DNA of 64,000 nt, taken from assembly GCF_014205165.1 (NCBI RefSeq), contig NZ_JACHMZ010000001.1, positions 3,826,501 through 3,890,500 on the forward strand, given 5' to 3'. The DNA is from Micromonospora carbonacea (GTDB taxonomy: Bacteria > Actinomycetota > Actinomycetes > Mycobacteriales > Micromonosporaceae). The position numbers were made by a program, and so were the translations under genes. Position 1 is the stretch's first letter, and every line of letters starts with the position of its first letter. Below the pieces are notes generated by a model. The model did no database searches, was not told the DNA's origin, and worked only from the letters and a program-made list of their open reading frames with translations. Below are positions 8,500-17,253 of the stretch, in pieces.

Positions 8500-10237
8500 C
8501 GTCGTCGTTCGGTCCGGCACGGTCGTGGACGGCACCGGAGACGCCGCCCGGACCGGTGACGTCGCCATTTCCGACGGCCGGATCGTGGCGGTCGGCAGGG
8601 TTTCCGGCCGGGGCCGGCGCGAGATCGACGCGGACGGGTGCATCGTCACTCCCGGATTCGTCGACATCCATACGCACTTCGACGGCCAGGTGACCTGGGA
8701 CCCGTTGTTGACGCCGTCCTGCTGGCACGGCGTGACCACGGTGGTGATGGGCAACTGCGGCGTCGGTTTCGCCCCGGTGACCGAGCCCAACCGGGAGTGG
8801 CTGATCGGCCTGATGGAGGGCGTCGAGGACATCCCCGGCGCGTCGCTGTCCGAGGGCATCCGGTGGGCGTGGGAGAGCTTCCCGGAATACCTGGAGGCGG
8901 TCGCCGGCCTGTCCCGGGTGATGGACGTCGGCGCCCAGGTGCCGCACGGCGCCGTCCGGGCGTACGTGATGGGCGAGCGGGGCGCCGCCAACGAGCCGGC
9001 CACGCCGGATGACATCGCCGCGATGACGGCCATCGTCCGGGAGGCGATGCACGCCGGGGCGCTCGGGTTCTCCACCTCCCGCACGACCACCCACCTGGCG
9101 ATCAGCGGCGAGCCGGTGCCCGGCACGTTCGCGGCCGAGGACGAGTTGTTCGCCCTCGGCGGGGTGCTCGGCGAGCTGGGCACCGGCGTGTTCCAGCTGG
9201 TGCCCGCCGGGGCCGGCGGCGAGCCGATGGAGGACCAGTTCCGCGAGGTCAAGTGGATGCGGCGGCTCTCCGCGCAGGTCGGCCGGCCGATCACGTTCGG
9301 CCTGTTCCAGAACGACCACGAGCCGCACCTGTGGCGGGAGATCGTCGACATGGCCCGCCGGGCCAACGAGACCGAGGGCGCGCAGCTGCGCCCGCAGATC
9401 GCCGGGCGGCCGTTCAGCGTCATCGTGGGCCTGGAGAGCACCCACCCGTTCAAGCGCCGCCCCACCTACCAGGAGCAGCTGGCGCACCTGCCGCTGGCCG
9501 AGCGGGTGGCCCGGATGCGCGACCCCGAGATCCGGCGACGGATCTTGGCCGAGGCCCCGGCCAGCGTCAACCCCCGGGCGCACCTCTTCCCGGAGGACTA
9601 CGGGAAGTACTTCCCGTTCGGCCGGCAGCCCGACTACGAGCCCGGCCGTGAGGACAGCGTGGCCGCCATCGCGGCCCGCGCGGGCCGCGACTGCGAGGAG
9701 GTCATGTACGACCTGCTCGTCGCCGGGGACGGCACGCAGACCTTCCTGCGGCCGCTGCTCGGCTACAGCGAGTTCAGCCTCGACCCGATCCACCAGATGC
9801 TCCGCGAACCGCACTGCGTGGTCGGGCTCAGCGACGCCGGCGCGCACTGCCGGCTGATCTGCGACGCGAGCACCCCGACGTCGCAGCTCACCCACTGGGC
9901 CCGGGACCGCTCGCGCGGCGAACGGCTCGGGCTGGAGTTCGTCGTGCACAAGCAGACCTGGCAGACGGCCGCCCTGTACGGGCTGCGCGACCGGGGGCTG
10001 CTGCGGCCCGGGTTCAAGGCCGACGTCAACGTCATCGACTTCGACAACCTCGCGCTGCGGCCCCCGCAGTTCGTGCACGACCTGCCGGCCGGCGGCGGCC
10101 GGCTGATCCAGCGGGCCGACGGCTACCGGGCCACGCTGGTCTCCGGCGAGGTGACGTTCGTCGACGGCGAGCACACCGGCGCGCAGCCGGGCCGGCTGGT
10201 CCGGGGCGCGCGCGACACCGCCGGGGCGCGGCCGTGA
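8492..10237 (+). CDS. N-acyl-D-amino-acid deacylase family amidohydrolase
   Basis: 581 residues of the amidohydrolase superfamily, COG3653 branch. Metal ligands are seen in FVDIHTHFDGQVTWDP (HxH), the family cysteine in VMGNCGVGFAP, and the catalytic Asp in VGLSDAGAH. The C-terminus returns to the small beta-domain (GFKADVNVIDFD). Known members deacylate N-acyl-D-amino acids or D-hydantoin-like amides; no real substrate can be assigned. The ATG at 8492 has GAAAGGA upstream and lies inside the end of the methyltransferase gene. It is followed by a GTGA overlap with the dehydrogenase. In a sugar-rich cluster it may remove an N-acyl protecting or scaffold group. Confidence 0.85.
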   Translation: MYDVVVRSGTVVDGTGDAARTGDVAISDGRIVAVGRVSGRGRREIDADGCIVTPGFVDIHTHFDGQVTWDPLLTPSCWHGVTTVVMGNCGVGFAPVTEPNREWLIGLMEGVEDIPGASLSEGIRWAWESFPEYLEAVAGLSRVMDVGAQVPHGAVRAYVMGERGAANEPATPDDIAAMTAIVREAMHAGALGFSTSRTTTHLAISGEPVPGTFAAEDELFALGGVLGELGTGVFQLVPAGAGGEPMEDQFREVKWMRRLSAQVGRPITFGLFQNDHEPHLWREIVDMARRANETEGAQLRPQIAGRPFSVIVGLESTHPFKRRPTYQEQLAHLPLAERVARMRDPEIRRRILAEAPASVNPRAHLFPEDYGKYFPFGRQPDYEPGREDSVAAIAARAGRDCEEVMYDLLVAGDGTQTFLRPLLGYSEFSLDPIHQMLREPHCVVGLSDAGAHCRLICDASTPTSQLTHWARDRSRGERLGLEFVVHKQTWQTAALYGLRDRGLLRPGFKADVNVIDFDNLALRPPQFVHDLPAGGGRLIQRADGYRATLVSGEVTFVDGEHTGAQPGRLVRGARDTAGARP

Positions 10238-11250
10238 GCCGGGCGCGGCGGCTGCGGGTGGGCCTCGTCGGGTGCGGCCAGATCGGCCGGATGTACGCCG
10301 GGCACCTGGCCGCGTCCGACGACGTGGCGCTGACCTGCCACGACGTGCGCGCCGGGCAGGCGGCGGCGCTGGCGGCGCAGGTCGACGGCGAGGCGTGCGA
10401 CGACGTCGAGCGGCTCCTCGACGGCGCGGAGGCGGTGGTGGTGACCTCCTCGACGGAGAGCCACGACGCGCTGGTCGCGCTGGCGCTGGAACGCAAGCTG
10501 CCCACGTTCTGCGAGAAGCCGCTGACGCTGGACCTGCACCGGACCCGGGAGCTGGGCCTCGCCGCCGACCACGGCGGCACCCCGCTGTGGATCGGCTTCC
10601 AGCGCCACTTCGACGCCGGGTTCAGCGCGCTGCGCGACCGGATCGCCGACGGCGGCCTCGGCACCGTCTACACGGTGCGAATGTTCTCCCACGACGCCGC
10701 CTGGCCGCCGCTGGAACGCCTCGCCGCCTCGGGCAGCATCTTCCGCGACCTGATGCTGCACGACTTCGACATGGTGCGGTGGCTCACCGGCCGGGAGGTC
10801 AGCGGCGTCGCCGCGATCGGGGACGTGCTGGCCGTGCCCGAGCTGGCCGAGCTGCACGACTACGACGCGGTGGCGGCGACGCTGGGCGTCGAGGGCGGCG
10901 GGGTCGCCGTGCTCACGGCGGGACGGCACAGCCCGCTCGGCTACGACGTCCGCATCGAGGTGCTCGGCTCGCGGGACTGCCTGACCGTGGGGCTCGACGA
11001 GCGGACCCCGATGCGGCAGGTCACCGAGCAGGGCCCCGACCGGCACGCCCGCCACCGCGACTACCGGGACCGCTTCGCCGCCGCGTACCGCGCCCAGATC
11101 GACGCGTTCGTCGCCGCCGCCCGGGGCGCCGAACCGGATCACCGGGCGGGCACCTGGCGCGACTCGTACGCGGCGCTGGCGCTGGCCATGGCGGCGGAGC
11201 GGTCCGTACGCACCCGGTCCTTCGAACCGCCGGTCGAGGCGACGCCGTAA
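10234..11250 (+). CDS. Gfo/Idh/MocA family NAD(P)-dependent oxidoreductase
   Basis: 338 residues. The N-terminal Rossmann motif VGLVGCGQIGRMYAGHLA and the EKPLTLDL block (catalytic Lys in EKP) define the family. The C-terminal half carries DLMLHDFDMVRWLTG, matching the D-x-x-x-H-D-x-D active-site motif of inositol dehydrogenase-like members. Such enzymes oxidise a sugar, cyclitol or amino-sugar hydroxyl. The GTG at 10234 overlaps the deacylase stop by 4 nt. Together with the epimerase and phosphatase it suggests cyclitol or sugar tailoring. Confidence 0.88.
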   Translation: MSRARRLRVGLVGCGQIGRMYAGHLAASDDVALTCHDVRAGQAAALAAQVDGEACDDVERLLDGAEAVVVTSSTESHDALVALALERKLPTFCEKPLTLDLHRTRELGLAADHGGTPLWIGFQRHFDAGFSALRDRIADGGLGTVYTVRMFSHDAAWPPLERLAASGSIFRDLMLHDFDMVRWLTGREVSGVAAIGDVLAVPELAELHDYDAVAATLGVEGGGVAVLTAGRHSPLGYDVRIEVLGSRDCLTVGLDERTPMRQVTEQGPDRHARHRDYRDRFAAAYRAQIDAFVAAARGAEPDHRAGTWRDSYAALALAMAAERSVRTRSFEPPVEATP

Positions 11251-11359
11251 CGCGCGGCCCGCCGGGCTCCGGCCCGGGAAGCGCACCGACGCACCGACCC
11301 GTCGGGCGGGGCTGCACCGGCCCCGGCGACGTACCGCCACCTGACTGAAGGGTTGTCCC

Positions 11360-12340
11360 ATGACCAGACGCGCACTCGTCACCGGAGCCGGCGGCTTCAT
11401 CGGCGGCCACCTGGTGACGTACCTCCAGGCCCAGGGCTGGTGGGTCCGCGGCGCCGACCTGCGGCCGCCGGAGTTCCGCGCCACGACCGCCGACGACTTC
11501 GTCGTGGGTGACCTGCGCGACCCGGAGGTCTGCCGGCGGGCCTGCGACGGCGTCACCGAGGTGTACGCCCTCGCGGCCGACATGGGCGGCATGGGCTTCA
11601 TCTCGAAGGACCCGGCGACGATCCTGCGCAACAACGCGCTGATCAACCTGCACACCGTCGAGGCGGCCCGGCTGGCCGGCGCGCAGCGCTACTTCCTCGC
11701 CTCGTCCGCCTGCATCTACCCGGAGTACGCGCAGACGAAGACGGACGTGCGGCCGCTGCGCGAGACGGACGCCTTCCCCGCCGGCCCGCAGGACTCCTAC
11801 GGCTGGGAGAAGCTGATGGCGGAGCGGCTCTGCGTGTACTACGCCGAGCAGTACGGCCTGGACGTCCGCATCGCCCGCTACCACAACGTGTACGGTCCCT
11901 ACGGCACCTGGGACGGCGGGCGGGAGAAGGCCCCCGCCGCGCTGTGCCGCAAGGTCGCCGAGGCGGCCCCCGGCGGCGAGGTGGAGATCTGGGGCGACGG
12001 CCGGCAGACCCGGTCGTTCTGCTACGTCGACGACTGCGTCGAGGGCACCTACCGGCTGATGCGCAGCGACCACGGCGAGCCGGTGAACATCGGCTCCGAC
12101 CGCCTGGTGACCATCGACGAGCTGGCCGCCCTGGTGATGACGGCGGCCGGCCGCGACGACCTGCGCCTGCGCCACGTCGCCGGCCCGCAGGGGGTGCGCG
12201 GGCGCAACTCCGACAACACGCTGGCGCGGCAGGTGCTGGGCTGGACCCCCCGCATCACCCTCGAGGAGGGCCTCGCCGTCACGTACCGGTGGATCGCGGG
12301 CGAGGTCGCGGCCGCGCGGGGCGCCGCGACGCCGGCATGA
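11360..12340 (+). CDS. GDP-mannose 3,5-epimerase-like NAD-dependent epimerase
   Basis: 326 residues of the extended SDR family. NAD motif TGAGGFIGGH is at the N-terminus and the active site SSACIYPEY plus YGWEKLMAE lies in the middle. AADMGGMGFIS, RYHNVYGPYGTWDGG, REKAPAALCRK, WGDGRQTRSF and GVRGRNSDNT closely follow the pattern of plant GDP-mannose 3,5-epimerase, including the Cys and Lys used as acid/base in that enzyme. The product would be GDP-L-galactose or GDP-L-gulose; L-gulose in bleomycin-type compounds is thought to come from such an enzyme. The ATG at 11360 has GAAGGG upstream. A 109-bp gap separates it from the dehydrogenase, so a promoter may lie there. Confidence 0.85.
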   Translation: MTRRALVTGAGGFIGGHLVTYLQAQGWWVRGADLRPPEFRATTADDFVVGDLRDPEVCRRACDGVTEVYALAADMGGMGFISKDPATILRNNALINLHTVEAARLAGAQRYFLASSACIYPEYAQTKTDVRPLRETDAFPAGPQDSYGWEKLMAERLCVYYAEQYGLDVRIARYHNVYGPYGTWDGGREKAPAALCRKVAEAAPGGEVEIWGDGRQTRSFCYVDDCVEGTYRLMRSDHGEPVNIGSDRLVTIDELAALVMTAAGRDDLRLRHVAGPQGVRGRNSDNTLARQVLGWTPRITLEEGLAVTYRWIAGEVAAARGAATPA

Positions 12341-13086
12341 CGCACCCGGGCTTCGTCCTGTTCGACCTCGACGGCACGCTCATCCGGCCCGGCGCGCCGG
12401 TGCAGCGCCTCCACATGGCCACGATGGCCGCCGCCATCGCCGACGTCTGCGGCGTCGCCGAGGAGTTCCGCTACGAGGGCGGCCAGCTCTTCTACGCCGA
12501 CATCGATCTGGCGGGCTTCACCGACGCCGGCACGGTGCACGCGGCGCTGCGTCACCACGGCGTCCCCGCCGGCCGGCTCCCGCAGCTCACCCGGCAGGTC
12601 ATGGACGCCCTCGCCGCGCGCATCGGCGGGTCCACGGCCGACGGGGGCACGGGCACCGGGGACCTGCTCCCCGGCTGCCGGGCCCTGCTGGAGGCGCTGC
12701 GCGGCCACGGCTGCCCGCTGGGCATGAGCACCGGCAACGCCCGGTCGGTGGCCCGCTGGAAGATGCGGCGCACCGGCCTGGCGGACCTGCTGCGCGACGG
12801 CGGCTTCGGTGACGCCGCCCGCGACCGCGACGACGTGGTGGCCGCCGGGGTCGCCGCGCTCGGCGGCCACGGGCCCGGCGTGCTGGTCGGCGACACCGCC
12901 AAGGACGTCACGGCGGCGCACGCCTCGGGTCTGCCCTGCCTCGCCGTCGCCACCGGGGCCACCCCGCCCGACGAGCTGCGCGCGGCGGGTGCGGACGCGG
13001 TCGTGGCGGACCTCGGCGGCAGCGCCGCCCTCGACGCGGTGCTGCGGCTGCTCACCCCCGTTGCCTCCACAGAAGGAGTCCGATGA
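12337..13086 (+). CDS. HAD-family hydrolase (sugar phosphatase-like)
   Basis: 249 residues. Motif I FDLDGTLIRPG, motif II GMSTGN, the motif III Lys in RWKMRRTGL and motif IV VGDTAKDVTAA are all present, so a catalytically complete phosphatase of the phosphoglycolate/beta-phosphoglucomutase type is expected. The ATG at 12337 overlaps the epimerase stop, and its own stop overlaps the next ATG (ATGA). It may dephosphorylate a sugar phosphate in the same pathway. Confidence 0.85.
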   Translation: MTHPGFVLFDLDGTLIRPGAPVQRLHMATMAAAIADVCGVAEEFRYEGGQLFYADIDLAGFTDAGTVHAALRHHGVPAGRLPQLTRQVMDALAARIGGSTADGGTGTGDLLPGCRALLEALRGHGCPLGMSTGNARSVARWKMRRTGLADLLRDGGFGDAARDRDDVVAAGVAALGGHGPGVLVGDTAKDVTAAHASGLPCLAVATGATPPDELRAAGADAVVADLGGSAALDAVLRLLTPVASTEGVR

Positions 13087-14228
13087 ACGAGACACTGCCC
13101 CGCGTCGACGTCGTGATGACGACCATCGGCGACGGCGAGGCGTTCCTGTCGGCGTACCGGACGCTGCTCGGCGCGGCCGACGCGCACCAGCGGGTGCGGA
13201 TCGTCGTCATCCCCGACCGCAAGACGCCCGCCGCCCTGTTCGGCAACGTCGAGCGGGCCCGCCGCGACGGCCTGCACGTCGTCTGCCCCACCGTCGCCGA
13301 GCAGGACGCCCTCCTGGCCGACCTGGGCGCGCCCACCCTGGTGCCCTACGACTCCGACAACCGGCGCAACGTCGGCTACCTGCTGTCCTGGCAGTCCGAC
13401 GCCGACTTCCTCGTCTCCGTCGACGACGACAACTTCCCCATCGACGGCGACTTCCTCACCGCCCACGCGATCGTGGCCGCCGGCCCCCGGCCCGCGCGGG
13501 TCGTCACCGCCGCCTCCGGCTGGTGGAACCCGTGCGGGCAGCTCACCGTCGCGCCGATGCCGGTCTACCCGCGCGGCTTCCCGTACGCGCACCGCAACCC
13601 CACCCCGACCTCGGAGCGCACCGAGACGGTCGACGTGCGGATCAACGCCGGGCTGTGGCTGGGCGACCCCGACGTCGACGCGATCACCCGGATCGCCGTG
13701 CGGCCCGAGGTGACCGACATGCCCGCGCCGGCCCTGGTCTGCGACACCGACACCTGGGCGCCGGTCAACTCGCAGAACACCGCCGTGCACCGCGACGCCA
13801 TCCCCGCCTACTACTTCCCGCGCATGGGCTACCGCCACCACGGCCAGGAGATCGACCGGTACGCCGACATCTTCAGCGGCTACTTCGTGCAGGCGTGCGC
13901 GAAGCGGCTCGGGCACGCCGTGCGGTTCGGCGACCCGCTGGCCCGGCACACCCGCAACGAGCACCTGCTGCTGCGGGACCTGCAACAGGAGCTCACCGCG
14001 ATCGCGGTCCTGGAGGACGTGCTCGGCTGGCTGCACGACGCCAAGCTCGACGGCGACACCTACGCCGAGGCGTACGTGTCGCTGTCGTACCAGCTCCAGG
14101 ACGCCGTCGAGGCGATGACCGGCCGGGTGTGGACCCACGAGCTGCGCGGCTTCGTCCACCAGATGGCCCACCTGATGCGGCAGTGGGTCGGCGTGCTCCG
14201 GCGCTGCCACGGCGGACCGTCGGCATGA
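13083..14228 (+). CDS. Reversibly glycosylated polypeptide / UDP-arabinopyranose mutase-like protein (GT75-like)
   Basis: 381 residues. Three features match plant RGP/UAM proteins: a DDD triad at residues 114-116 (VSVDDDNFP), the block YPRGFPYAHR with arginines at 164 and 171 spaced seven apart like the reversibly glycosylated Arg158 and Arg165 of rice UAM1, and a following INAGLWLGDPDVDA block like the plant HGLWLNIPDYDA. The C-terminal part contains HGQEIDRYADIFSGYF. Plant proteins interconvert UDP-arabinopyranose and UDP-arabinofuranose and become glycosylated on Arg. Here either pyranose/furanose mutation or glycosyl transfer is possible. It is coupled by 4-nt overlaps to both neighbours. 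Recognition rests on motifs recalled, not on a search. Confidence 0.68.
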   Translation: MNETLPRVDVVMTTIGDGEAFLSAYRTLLGAADAHQRVRIVVIPDRKTPAALFGNVERARRDGLHVVCPTVAEQDALLADLGAPTLVPYDSDNRRNVGYLLSWQSDADFLVSVDDDNFPIDGDFLTAHAIVAAGPRPARVVTAASGWWNPCGQLTVAPMPVYPRGFPYAHRNPTPTSERTETVDVRINAGLWLGDPDVDAITRIAVRPEVTDMPAPALVCDTDTWAPVNSQNTAVHRDAIPAYYFPRMGYRHHGQEIDRYADIFSGYFVQACAKRLGHAVRFGDPLARHTRNEHLLLRDLQQELTAIAVLEDVLGWLHDAKLDGDTYAEAYVSLSYQLQDAVEAMTGRVWTHELRGFVHQMAHLMRQWVGVLRRCHGGPSA

Positions 14229-14959
14229 CCCGGCGCACCGTCCTCGTCACCGGCGCGACCGGGGCGATCGGGCAGGCGGTGGCGCACGCGCTGGCCGGTC
14301 CCGACGTGACGCTGGTGCTGCACTACCACCGCGACGAGGCCGCCGCCGAGCGCCTCGCGGCCGAGCTGACGCCGCACGCGGCCGGCGTCGCCACCGTGCG
14401 GGCCGACGTCGGCACCGACGCGGGGGTCGCCGCCGTGCTGTCGGCGGCGCGCCGGGCCGGGCCGGTGGACGTGCTGGTCAGCAACGCGGCGGTGCTGCGC
14501 CCCGCCCCGGTGGCCCGGGTGCGCGCCGACGACTGGTCGGCCACCCTCGCGGTCAACCTGACCGCCGCGATGCTGCTCATCCGGGGCGTGCTGCCCGACA
14601 TGACCGGCCGGGGACACGGCCGGATCGTGGTGACCACGTCCGTGGCGGGGCTGCGCGGCTGGCCGTTCCAGGCGGCGTACGCCAGCGCGAAGGCGGGGCT
14701 GGTGGGGCTGGTCAAGTCGGTGGCCCGGGAGACCGCCCGGTTCGGGGTCACCGCCAACGCGGTCGCCCCGGGCTACGTGCCGTCGGCGATGAGCGCGCAG
14801 GGCGGAGACCCGGCCCGCGCGGCGATCCTGGCGCAGACGCCGATGGGCCGGGCCGGCACGCCCGCCGAGGTGGCCGCCGCCATCGCGTTCCTCGCCTCCC
14901 CCGGGGCCTCCTACGTCACCGGGCAGGTCCTCGCCGTCGACGGGGGGATGAGCGCGTGA
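14225..14959 (+). CDS. SDR-family oxidoreductase (FabG-like)
   Basis: 244-residue classical short-chain dehydrogenase. TGATGAIGQ is the cofactor motif, LVSNAAVL the NAG-type motif, and TTSVAGLRGW followed by YASAKAG gives the catalytic Ser-Tyr-Lys. The C-terminal VTGQVLAVDGGMSA is standard for FabG-type 3-ketoacyl reductases. Placed directly before a malonyltransferase, it could reduce a beta-ketoacyl-ACP, but it could equally act on a sugar. Overlaps both neighbours by 4 nt. Confidence 0.88.
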   Translation: MTRRTVLVTGATGAIGQAVAHALAGPDVTLVLHYHRDEAAAERLAAELTPHAAGVATVRADVGTDAGVAAVLSAARRAGPVDVLVSNAAVLRPAPVARVRADDWSATLAVNLTAAMLLIRGVLPDMTGRGHGRIVVTTSVAGLRGWPFQAAYASAKAGLVGLVKSVARETARFGVTANAVAPGYVPSAMSAQGGDPARAAILAQTPMGRAGTPAEVAAAIAFLASPGASYVTGQVLAVDGGMSA

Positions 14960-15900
14960 CGGCCCCCCGGTACGCGCTGCTCTTCCCCGGCCAGGGCGCG
15001 CAGTTCCCCGGCATGGCCCAGCGCTTCCACGACGCCTCCCCCGCCGTGCGGGACCTGTTCGACCTGGCGGAGTCCCGCACCGGCCTGCCGCTGCGCGAGA
15101 TCTGCTTCCACACCGAGCGCACCGACCAGGCACGGACGGACTGGAACCAGCCGGCGGTGTTCCTCGCCGGCCTCGCCGGCTGGTACGCCCTGGTCGAACA
15201 GGCGGCGCGGCGCGGCGCGGAACACCCGCCGGTGTGCGTGGCCGGGCACAGCCTCGGCCACTTCACCGCCCTCGCGGCGGCCGGGGCGCTGTCCGCGCCC
15301 GCCGCGCTGGACCTGGTGGCCCGGCGCGGCGAGCTGATGCACCGGGCCAGCCTGGCCGCCGACGGCGCGATGGCGACCCTGATCGGGCTGTCCGAGCCCA
15401 CCGTCGCCGACCTGGTCCGCGCGGCCGGGGACGACGCCGTGTCGGTCGCGGCGGTGAACGGCCCCGACCAGGTGGTCGTCTCCGGCGCGGCCCCGGCCGT
15501 CGCCGCCGTCTCGCGGCGGGCCGTGGCGGCGGGCGCGGAGCGGGTGGTGCCCCTCGCGATCGCCCTGGCCGCGCACTCGCCCCTGATGGCCCCGGCCGAC
15601 GCCGGGTTCGCCCCGCTGGTGGCCGCCGCCGACCTGCGGGAGCCCCGCGTCCCGGTGGTGCTGAACACCACCGGGCGGGCCAGCCACGACGTCGCGGAGA
15701 TCCGGGCCGACCTGCACCGGCACATGCTGGCCCCGGTGCGCTGGTGGCAGTGCCTGGCCACCGCCCGGGACGCGGGGGCCGACCTGCTGGTCGACGCGGG
15801 GCCGGGCCGCACGCTGAGCAAGGTGCTGCGCCGGGACCTGCCCGCCGACGCCGTGCACTCCCTCGACCATCCCCGTGGACTGGAGGCGCTGCTCCCATGA
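14956..15900 (+). CDS. ACP S-malonyltransferase (FabD-like)
   Basis: 314 residues. The N-terminal LLFPGQGAQFPGM, the nucleophile elbow GHSLGHFTAL, the Arg in LVARRGELMHRAS and AAHSPLMAP with the catalytic His are all present, so it should load an acyl group, probably malonyl, onto an ACP. The residue after the elbow is His instead of the usual Glu (GHSLGE in housekeeping FabD), and 'AFHSP' is 'AAHSP'. Such changes can alter extender choice, but this is inference. It stands in the plus arm, while the ACPs and ketosynthases are in the minus arm. GTG start at 14956 in a GTGA overlap. Confidence 0.87.
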   Translation: MTAPRYALLFPGQGAQFPGMAQRFHDASPAVRDLFDLAESRTGLPLREICFHTERTDQARTDWNQPAVFLAGLAGWYALVEQAARRGAEHPPVCVAGHSLGHFTALAAAGALSAPAALDLVARRGELMHRASLAADGAMATLIGLSEPTVADLVRAAGDDAVSVAAVNGPDQVVVSGAAPAVAAVSRRAVAAGAERVVPLAIALAAHSPLMAPADAGFAPLVAAADLREPRVPVVLNTTGRASHDVAEIRADLHRHMLAPVRWWQCLATARDAGADLLVDAGPGRTLSKVLRRDLPADAVHSLDHPRGLEALLP

Positions 15901-17159
15901 CCCGCAAGGTCCTCTTCTGCCCCTGGTCGGCCGGCGGCGGCGCCGGGTACACCGGCCGGGCGCTCGCCGCCGCCGCCCGGCTGCACGGGCGCTTCGAGTG
16001 CGCCTTCGGCCCGTCCGGGGTGCCCCGGATGGTCGCCGAGGGCGGCTACCGGATGATCGGGGAGCCGGCCCCGGACGGCGCGCCGAAGCGCGTCCCGGCG
16101 TTCCTGCCGTTCGCCAACGTGGAACGCGTCTACGCGGTGACCGCGCGCTACTACCGCCGGTCGGTGCTGGCCGAGCACCTGCGGCGGGACCTGGCCGCGA
16201 TCGACGAGTACCGGCCCGACGTGGTGGTCACCGACATGCAGCCCACGGCGGTGCTCGCCGCCCGGCTGCGGGGCCTGCCGCTGGTGTCGATCGCCGACAC
16301 CGACTTCCTCAGCCCCGACCCGCTGGCGTGGATGCCGTGGAGCGCCGCCGACCCGACGACGCTGCTGCCGCACCCGAGCGCCCTGGACGCCCTCGACGCG
16401 GTCACCACCGAGCACGGGCTCGACCCGGTCGGCAGCGTCCCCGAGCTGCTGTGGGGCGACCTGACGGTGGTGCCGAGCGCGCCGGAGGTGGAGCCGCCGC
16501 CGCCCGCCCCATCCGGCCGGTCGGGCCCGGCGTACGTCGGCCCGCTGTACTGGGACCCGCCCGGCGCGCCGTACGTGCCGCGCGCCACCGCCGGCACCCG
16601 CCGGGTGTACGTCTCCATCGGCAGCGGCGGGATGGTGGCCGACACGGCGCTGCGGGAGGTGCTGGCCGCGTGCGACCGGCCCGACCTGTCGGTGTTCCTG
16701 TCGGCCGGGTTCGCGGCCCGCGAGTGGCTGCACCGCTACCCGAACGTGGAGCTGGGCGGCTTCACCGGCATCACCGGCCCGATCGGCTGGGCGGACCTGG
16801 TGGTCAACCACGGCGGCTACTCCACGGTGCTCGCCGGCCTGCTGCACGGCAAGCCGCAGGTGGTCCTGCCGTTCATGAGCGAGCAGGAGGCCAACGGCCG
16901 GCAGTTCCTGGCCGACCACGGCGCGGGCCTGGTGGCGCGCACCACCGAGGTGGAGAAGGACGGCCGGATCCGCTACGTCAACCGGCACTCGGGGGCCACC
17001 GACGACCCGGTCGTGCCGGCGGCCGACCTGGCGGCCACGATCGAGGAGGCGCTCGCCGACGCCACGTTGGCGCAGCGGGCGGGCTACGCCCGGGACAGCC
17101 TCGCCCGGCTGCGCGCCGAGTCCGACCTCGCGGAGTCGTTCGCGGCGCTGCTGCGCTGA
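15897..17159 (+). CDS. GT1-type (UGT/MGT-like) glycosyltransferase
   Basis: 420 residues with the GT-B layout. The N-terminal acceptor domain starts with a Gly-rich loop SAGGGAGYTGRA; the donor domain contains VNHGGYSTVLAGLLHGKP, PFMSEQEANGRQFLADHGAG, which is the UGT-like nucleotide-sugar signature. It presumably transfers the sugar made by the upstream genes to the acyl or aromatic aglycone. The ATG at 15897 overlaps the malonyltransferase stop. It is the last gene of the plus arm and is followed by a strong hairpin. Confidence 0.87.
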   Translation: MTRKVLFCPWSAGGGAGYTGRALAAAARLHGRFECAFGPSGVPRMVAEGGYRMIGEPAPDGAPKRVPAFLPFANVERVYAVTARYYRRSVLAEHLRRDLAAIDEYRPDVVVTDMQPTAVLAARLRGLPLVSIADTDFLSPDPLAWMPWSAADPTTLLPHPSALDALDAVTTEHGLDPVGSVPELLWGDLTVVPSAPEVEPPPPAPSGRSGPAYVGPLYWDPPGAPYVPRATAGTRRVYVSIGSGGMVADTALREVLAACDRPDLSVFLSAGFAAREWLHRYPNVELGGFTGITGPIGWADLVVNHGGYSTVLAGLLHGKPQVVLPFMSEQEANGRQFLADHGAGLVARTTEVEKDGRIRYVNRHSGATDDPVVPAADLAATIEEALADATLAQRAGYARDSLARLRAESDLAESFAALLR

Positions 17160-17206
17160 GCGGGCCGCTCCGCGCTGGCCGCTCACCTGCGTGCGGAGCG
17201 GCCCGC
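17160..17206. terminator. Hairpin between convergent cluster arms
   Basis: A perfect 14-bp inverted repeat: left arm GCGGGCCGCTCCGC at 17160-17173 and right arm at 17193-17206, with a 19-nt loop. It begins one base after the glycosyltransferase stop and lies 48 bp from the stop of the convergent ligase gene, so it probably terminates both transcripts. There is no U-tract, which is usual in actinomycetes. Confidence 0.75.
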
Positions 17207-17253
17207 GTGCCACGGCACGCCGCCGACGCCCGCTGCCGGCCCACCCGCGCGGG

